From assembly GCA_021443825.1 (NCBI GenBank), contig JABUTE010000180.1, forward strand, positions 1 through 9,624: 9,624 nt of DNA, in the 5' to 3' direction. The notes under the pieces were generated by a model. The model was not told where the DNA came from and did no database searches. It saw nothing but the letters and a program-made list of their open reading frames with translations. The stretch comes from Bacillota bacterium (GTDB lineage: Bacteria > Bacillota > Clostridia > Peptostreptococcales > Anaerovoracaceae). This document shows positions 6,684 to 9,624 of the stretch, in pieces (the first letter of the stretch is position 1; each line of letters begins with the position of its first letter). The translations under genes were made by a program, and so were the position numbers.

Positions 6684-7258
6684 TGAGCAGAACAACAAAA
6701 CTGGCCCTGCTGCTGGCAGGCGTTCTGGTCTTAGGCGCGGCCGCATGGCTTGCTGTTTCGTCCGCCAATAAAACAGCTGCGCAGGAGCAGGCTGCAGCCG
6801 AGGCGCTGGCTGCCGAAGAGGCGGCAAAGCAGCCTCTGCTGGCCTTTTCCATCGACACCGACACCGTCACTGCCATGGAATGGACCTGTCTGGCCAAGGC
6901 GGGTGCGGCGTATAAAAAAGACGACGGAAGCTGGTATGTCAAAGATGATGAAGGCACCGAATATGTCTGCGATGACGAAAAGGTCAACGTGTTGCTCGAT
7001 ATTCTGCGCCAGCTGAAGGCCGATCGGGTGATCGAAGAGCCCGGCGACCTGAAGCAGTTCGGCTTTGAAGAGCCCTGCACGGTGGTCACAGTCCATGCAG
7101 ATAAGGATTACACGCTGACGCTGGGCGATCCGATGCAGAGCAATAAAGAGCTGTATTACTGCACCAGCAGCGAGAGCACCGCTCTGTATACCGTATCGGA
7201 TACGGTTCCTGCAGCCTTCTACGTGACAAGAGGAGAGCTTCTTCCTGCCGAGCAATAA
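6683..7258 (+). CDS. DUF4340 domain-containing membrane-anchored protein, short form
   Basis: The protein has 191 residues. The ATG at 6683 overlaps the preceding stop as TAATG and is served by AGGAG (6669-6673), 9 nt upstream. An N-terminal membrane anchor lies at about 6-24 with no lipobox cysteine. A Gln/Ala/Glu-rich linker (31-50) follows, then the DUF4340 core: WYVKDDEGTEYVCDDEKVN (84-102), VLLDILRQLKADRVIEE (103-119), the DLKQFGFEEP turn (122-131) and the final strands. DUF4340 proteins regularly follow GldG-family genes; their function is unknown. The usual length is well above 250 residues with repeated units. This one has a single unit, so it is a minimal version or a C-terminally shortened one. 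It is the last gene of the operon and is followed by a strong terminator. Confidence 0.87.
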   Translation: MSRTTKLALLLAGVLVLGAAAWLAVSSANKTAAQEQAAAEALAAEEAAKQPLLAFSIDTDTVTAMEWTCLAKAGAAYKKDDGSWYVKDDEGTEYVCDDEKVNVLLDILRQLKADRVIEEPGDLKQFGFEEPCTVVTVHADKDYTLTLGDPMQSNKELYYCTSSESTALYTVSDTVPAAFYVTRGELLPAEQ

Positions 7259-7275
7259 TAATGTAACGACAGAAT

Positions 7276-7314
7276 GCCCCCGTGCCGATTTCCGTTGGCA
7301 TGGGGGGCGTTTTT
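7276..7314 (+). terminator. Rho-independent terminator of the ABC operon
   Basis: Positions 7277-7286 (CCCCCGTGCC) pair with 7297-7306 (GGCATGGGGG), including one G-U pair. The loop is 10 nt, and five T (7310-7314) follow just after the stem. It lies 17 nt after the DUF4340 stop codon and separates the ABC operon from the LUD-domain gene. Confidence 0.9.
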
Positions 7315-7362
7315 GCGTTAGGATAGGGGTAGTAACATTTTTCTACCGAATGGAGGTACGGA

Positions 7363-7965
7363 ATGGATATCAAACAGGTAATCGAAAACTACACGAACAA
7401 AGGCTATCATGTGACATATTTTGAGACGGGAGCCGAGGCGGCGGCCTATCTGAATCAGCAGATCGACCATACTACGGTCGGGTTCGGCGGCTCCATGACC
7501 TTAAAGCAGTTGGGGCTTGATCTGAGCCTGGCAGAGCACAATCAGGTCTACAATCATTGGCGAGTTCCTGAGGGAATGACGGCAAAGCAGGTCCGCGATC
7601 TGGAGATGACGGCACAGGTCTATCTGACCTCGGTCAACGGGGCTTCCGAAACAGGCGACATGGTCAATATCGACGGCACCGGAAACCGGGTCTCTGCCAT
7701 GCTGTACGGCCATAAAAAAACGTATTTCGTCATGGGTAAGAACAAGCTGGTTCCCACTCTTGAGGATGCGGTTTACAGAGCCCGCAACATCGCGGCGCCG
7801 CTCAACGCAAAGAGGTTAGGCCGTAAGACGCCTTGCGCAGAGGGCGGCCGCTGCTTTGACTGCAGCAGCCCCGAGCGCATCTGCAGCGGTGCTGCCATCA
7901 TGTGCAGGCCCATGGGCGGGGTCAACCTGGAGATCATCCTCATTGGCGAAGACCTGGGGTACTAA
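7363..7965 (+). CDS. LUD-domain protein (lactate utilization protein family, stand-alone)
   Basis: The 200-residue cytoplasmic protein has the LUD (DUF162) fold shared with LutC/YkgG. The ATG is preceded by GGAGG (7352-7356) with 6 nt spacing. Diagnostic stretches are the glycine loop GFGGSMTLKQLG (40-51), TSVNGASETGDMVNIDGTGN (89-108) and YFVMGKNKLVP (121-131). The C-terminal block 155-181 contains C158, C164, C167, C174 and C181 in a TPCAEGGRCFDCSSPERIC context, followed by the end motif EIILIGEDLGY. This cysteine-containing tail is a known feature of the clostridial single-LUD branch and may bind a metal or an Fe-S cluster; that last step is inference. No lutA or lutB-like genes are adjacent, so a role in the classical lactate dehydrogenase complex is not supported here. 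It is a single gene bounded by terminators on both sides. Confidence 0.92.
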   Translation: MDIKQVIENYTNKGYHVTYFETGAEAAAYLNQQIDHTTVGFGGSMTLKQLGLDLSLAEHNQVYNHWRVPEGMTAKQVRDLEMTAQVYLTSVNGASETGDMVNIDGTGNRVSAMLYGHKKTYFVMGKNKLVPTLEDAVYRARNIAAPLNAKRLGRKTPCAEGGRCFDCSSPERICSGAAIMCRPMGGVNLEIILIGEDLGY

Positions 7966-8006
7966 GAGCGGCTTTGCATCGCTACGGCACCGTCTTCACA
8001 AAATCA

Positions 8007-8042
8007 AAAACGACCTGTTCTTGCAAGAAGACAGGTCGTTTT
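8007..8042. terminator. Convergent, bidirectional terminator between LUD gene and fic
   Basis: A 12-bp perfect stem pairs AAAACGACCTGT (8007-8018) with ACAGGTCGTTTT (8031-8042). Inside it the palindrome TCTTGCAAGA (8019-8028) can extend the hairpin with a 2-nt bulge. T-runs follow on both strands; the minus-strand run (TTTTTGATTTT) is the better one. It lies 41 nt after the LUD stop and about 190 nt after the fic stop. Confidence 0.85.
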
Positions 8043-8102
8043 GCTTTGGTATGTTCGTGCTGCCGCACCGTTTTCGCAGGTACATCTGCCGAAGGAAACT
8101 CG

Positions 8103-8189
8103 CCCGGACTTGTGTTGGCGGTCCGGGTACTGCCATACCAGCTTGTGGTACGGATCTTCTGCGCGCGCCGGGCCTGGGGTTTCCCGGCC
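8103..8189. other. Structured non-coding spacer with three consecutive hairpins
   Basis: The spacer 8043-8232 holds no gene I can support. Within it are three adjacent inverted repeats. CCCGGAC 8103-8109 pairs with GTCCGGG 8121-8127. TACCA 8136-8140 pairs with TGGTA 8146-8150. GGCC 8171-8174 plus GGG 8176-8178 pairs with CCCGGCC 8183-8189. The minus strand would carry these in the fic 3' untranslated region. The remaining parts (8043-8102 and 8190-8232) show nothing clear. Confidence 0.4.
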
Positions 8190-8232
8190 ACGGTGCACTT
8201 CACTTTCACATCAATTTCGTTGCTGTGAGGGA

Positions 8233-9279
8233 TTATTTCAAATGAATATAGCAGGTGCTTCGGCCCGAACCCTCGCGCCCCAGTTCCCCCTCAGCGACCA
8301 GCTTGCGCAGGGCGCCTTCCACGGAGCTGATACTTAGGGAGGGACAGAGATCCCGGATATCCTGCTTTGTAAAGCGACCCAATTTTTGCCCGGCGGCCTT
8401 TCGTACCATATCCACCGCCGGGAGCTTTTCTTCCACGATGGAGAAGCGATCCTCAAAATCCTTATAAGCGGCGAGAATCGTACCCAGCAGGTACTTTACA
8501 AAGGGCATCACATCCTCGGTTCCCTCATGCCAGCCGTGCTGGGAGGCCCGGAGGGAACTGTAATAGAGGTCCTTGTTCTTTGCGATTTTGGCCTCCAAAG
8601 AGATATATTTCCCGACATAGAATCCGCTGCGATACAACAAAAGGGTGGTGAGCAGGCGGCTCATTCTGCCGTTGCCGTCATTGAAGGGATGGATGCACAG
8701 AAAATCGTGAATGAAGATTGGGATGGCGATCAGCGGCTCCAGCTCATAGTTTCCTATAACCCGGTTGAACTCCTCGCACAGACGATCCAGCGCCTTTGGC
8801 GTTTCGTATGGCGCGAGGGGCGTAAACAGAATTTCGGTATGCCCGTCCGGGTAGGTGGCACTGATATAGTTCTGCACATTTTTCGTCTGTCCGGCCAAGG
8901 GGTTATTCATGTGGCCATACATGATTTTGTGAAGCTGCAGAATGTGATTCCGGGTGATGGGAATAGCGTCAAAGCTCTCGTGAATCAGGCTGAGCACATC
9001 CCGGTAGCCCGCGATCTCCTGCTCGTCCCTATTGCGCGGTGTGGTTTTCTCCTCTACGAGCTGCTTGATACGGGTGCTGGTGGTGACGATGCCCTCGATG
9101 GCATTGGATGCCTCGGTGCTCTGCACTTTTGCAATCTCCACCAGCCGCTCCAGCGCTTCCGGCTGCTGCTTCAAGTATAGCTCCTGCTTCCCGGCCTCTT
9201 TATAGATGGCGGCCACAAGGCCCAGAAGCTCGGAGTCCCATTTTTGATCCTTGATTGCTGCATAGTTAAATGTTCTCAT
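8233..9279 (-). CDS. Fic family protein (class II) with N-terminal inhibitory motif and C-terminal winged helix
   Basis: Fic enzymes move a nucleotide part, usually AMP from ATP, onto a hydroxyl side chain of a target protein. This 348-residue cytoplasmic member is intact. The catalytic loop HPFNDGNGRMSR (197-208) has every consensus residue, including H197, D201, the GNG anion hole and R205/R208. The inhibitory helix motif [ST]xxxE[GN] is SNAIEG (58-63), with E62 placed to block productive ATP binding, as in class II Fic proteins. The beta-flap region around YPDGHTEILFTPLAP (143-157) is also present. Residues of about 295-348 form a winged helix-turn-helix (TKQDIRDLCPSLSISSVEGALRKLVAEGEL). 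The start codon at 9277-9279 follows AAAGGTG (9289-9295). There is no antitoxin gene beside it, consistent with inhibition in cis. It is probably autoregulated through the inverted repeat at 9297-9329. The target protein is unknown. Confidence 0.95.
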   Translation of the reverse strand: MRTFNYAAIKDQKWDSELLGLVAAIYKEAGKQELYLKQQPEALERLVEIAKVQSTEASNAIEGIVTTSTRIKQLVEEKTTPRNRDEQEIAGYRDVLSLIHESFDAIPITRNHILQLHKIMYGHMNNPLAGQTKNVQNYISATYPDGHTEILFTPLAPYETPKALDRLCEEFNRVIGNYELEPLIAIPIFIHDFLCIHPFNDGNGRMSRLLTTLLLYRSGFYVGKYISLEAKIAKNKDLYYSSLRASQHGWHEGTEDVMPFVKYLLGTILAAYKDFEDRFSIVEEKLPAVDMVRKAAGQKLGRFTKQDIRDLCPSLSISSVEGALRKLVAEGELGREGSGRSTCYIHLK

Positions 9280-9296
9280 CCCTTAACACACCTTTC

Positions 9297-9329
9297 TTTC
9301 CCTTAAAAAATAGCATAAAATAAGGGAAA
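9297..9329 (-). promoter_or_regulatory. Promoter region of fic overlapped by a perfect 9-bp inverted repeat
   Basis: TTTCCCTTA (9297-9305) and TAAGGGAAA (9321-9329) are perfect inverted repeats with a 15-nt centre. Reading the minus strand, two overlapping promoter fits exist: TTGATT (9330-9335) 17 nt from TATTTT (9307-9312), and TTGAAT (9335-9340) 17 nt from TATGCT (9312-9317). Either way the repeat covers the spacer and the -10 box. A further half-site, TTAAGGGA, lies at 9279-9286 and touches the start codon. The layout suggests repression by a dimeric DNA-binding protein, perhaps Fic itself. Confidence 0.55.
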
Positions 9330-9385
9330 AATCAATTCAAAATGTTTCCACCGAAAGCAAAACGTGACCCGGGAGAGGTGATAAA

Positions 9386-9574
9386 ATGGTCGTAAGCATT
9401 GAGATCTCCTATGACCGCAGGATTGACCGCAGCGGGGCGGATAGTCGTTTGAGACTGTCTGAGAGAGCAGCCTTCTTCTCAACGCGAATGCGAAATAAGG
9501 CTGCGAACGAGTTTCGAAAACGCCCGCAGAGCAAGGGCAGAGCCTATGGAGTTCGCGGTGACGTTGAGCCGTGA
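9386..9574 (+). CDS. Possible small ORF of 62 codons, doubtful
   Basis: The frame starts with ATG at 9386 behind GGGAGAGGTGAT (9371-9382), a reasonable ribosome site, and ends with TGA at 9572-9574. The product is arginine-rich (MVVSIEISYDRRIDRSG at the start) with no membrane segment and no motif I know. A 9-nt direct repeat TGACCGCAG (9412-9420 and 9424-9432) gives the DRR-I-DRS stretch. No promoter or terminator is obvious, and codon use is not like the genes to the left. It may be a remnant or chance; the remaining bases to 9624 show nothing I can name. Confidence 0.25.
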   Translation: MVVSIEISYDRRIDRSGADSRLRLSERAAFFSTRMRNKAANEFRKRPQSKGRAYGVRGDVEP

Positions 9575-9624
9575 TCGCAATCGCCGCTGAAGCGTCGTGC
9601 GATCTGCCATCGGACCTACCGCTG

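Noticed and set aside
8386..9180. Plus-strand open frame of 264 codons opposite fic
   Set aside because: The minus strand holds intact Fic catalytic and inhibitory motifs; the antisense frame has no ribosome site or family match.
1..9624. tRNA, rRNA, CRISPR array, insertion sequence or attachment site
   Set aside because: Reading both strands of all gaps gave no cloverleaf, no regularly spaced repeats, no transposase motif and no flanking target duplications.

Overview
The window looks like chromosomal DNA of an anaerobic Firmicute of the Clostridia, most likely an Oscillospiraceae-type gut bacterium. This is inferred from strong AGGAGG-type ribosome binding sites, moderately high GC with GCC/CTG/ATC-rich codon use, compact operons ending in U-tract hairpins, and the families present (YitT/DUF2179, a clostridial LUD-domain protein, a GldG/DUF4340 ABC system, a Fic protein with a winged helix). 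No rRNA, tRNA, CRISPR array or insertion sequence was found. The species cannot be named from the sequence alone.

Layout. Positions 3-443 hold the 3' end of a secreted or surface-type protein gene, closed by a strong terminator (478-507). A second, A/T-flanked hairpin (594-629) ends the minus-strand gene for a YitT/DUF2179 membrane protein (696-1550). The divergent intergenic region at about 1551-1717 carries a near-consensus sigma-A promoter for the rightward genes and a palindrome at the predicted transcription start. Two uncharacterised membrane proteins follow (1718-2092 and 2096-3208). The second has a charged coiled-coil stretch and a PH-like C-terminus.

The core is a four-gene, tightly coupled operon (3333-7258): a TTG-started ABC ATPase, an ABC-2 type permease, a GldG-family (ABC_transp_aux) protein anchored at both ends, and a short DUF4340 protein. 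Three successive junctions overlap (17 nt, then two TAATG junctions). The operon ends at a strong terminator (7276-7314). Its leader carries two operator-like half-palindromes exactly 22 bp apart. The family resembles the Bacteroidetes gliding GldA/F/G set, but in a Clostridia-like genome with no visible gliding genes it more likely serves an unknown envelope or export role.

To the right is a monocistronic LUD-domain protein (7363-7965), followed by a shared convergent terminator (8007-8042). About 190 nt of structured, apparently non-coding DNA separates this from a minus-strand class II Fic protein (8233-9279). A 9-bp perfect inverted repeat sits over the predicted fic promoter, and a further half-site touches the start codon, so autoregulation through the Fic winged helix is plausible. 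The last 340 nt hold at most one weak small ORF and nothing else I can identify.

The best candidate for an under-described system is the GldA/F/G-DUF4340 operon, possibly together with the two unknown membrane proteins upstream. The fic control region comes second.
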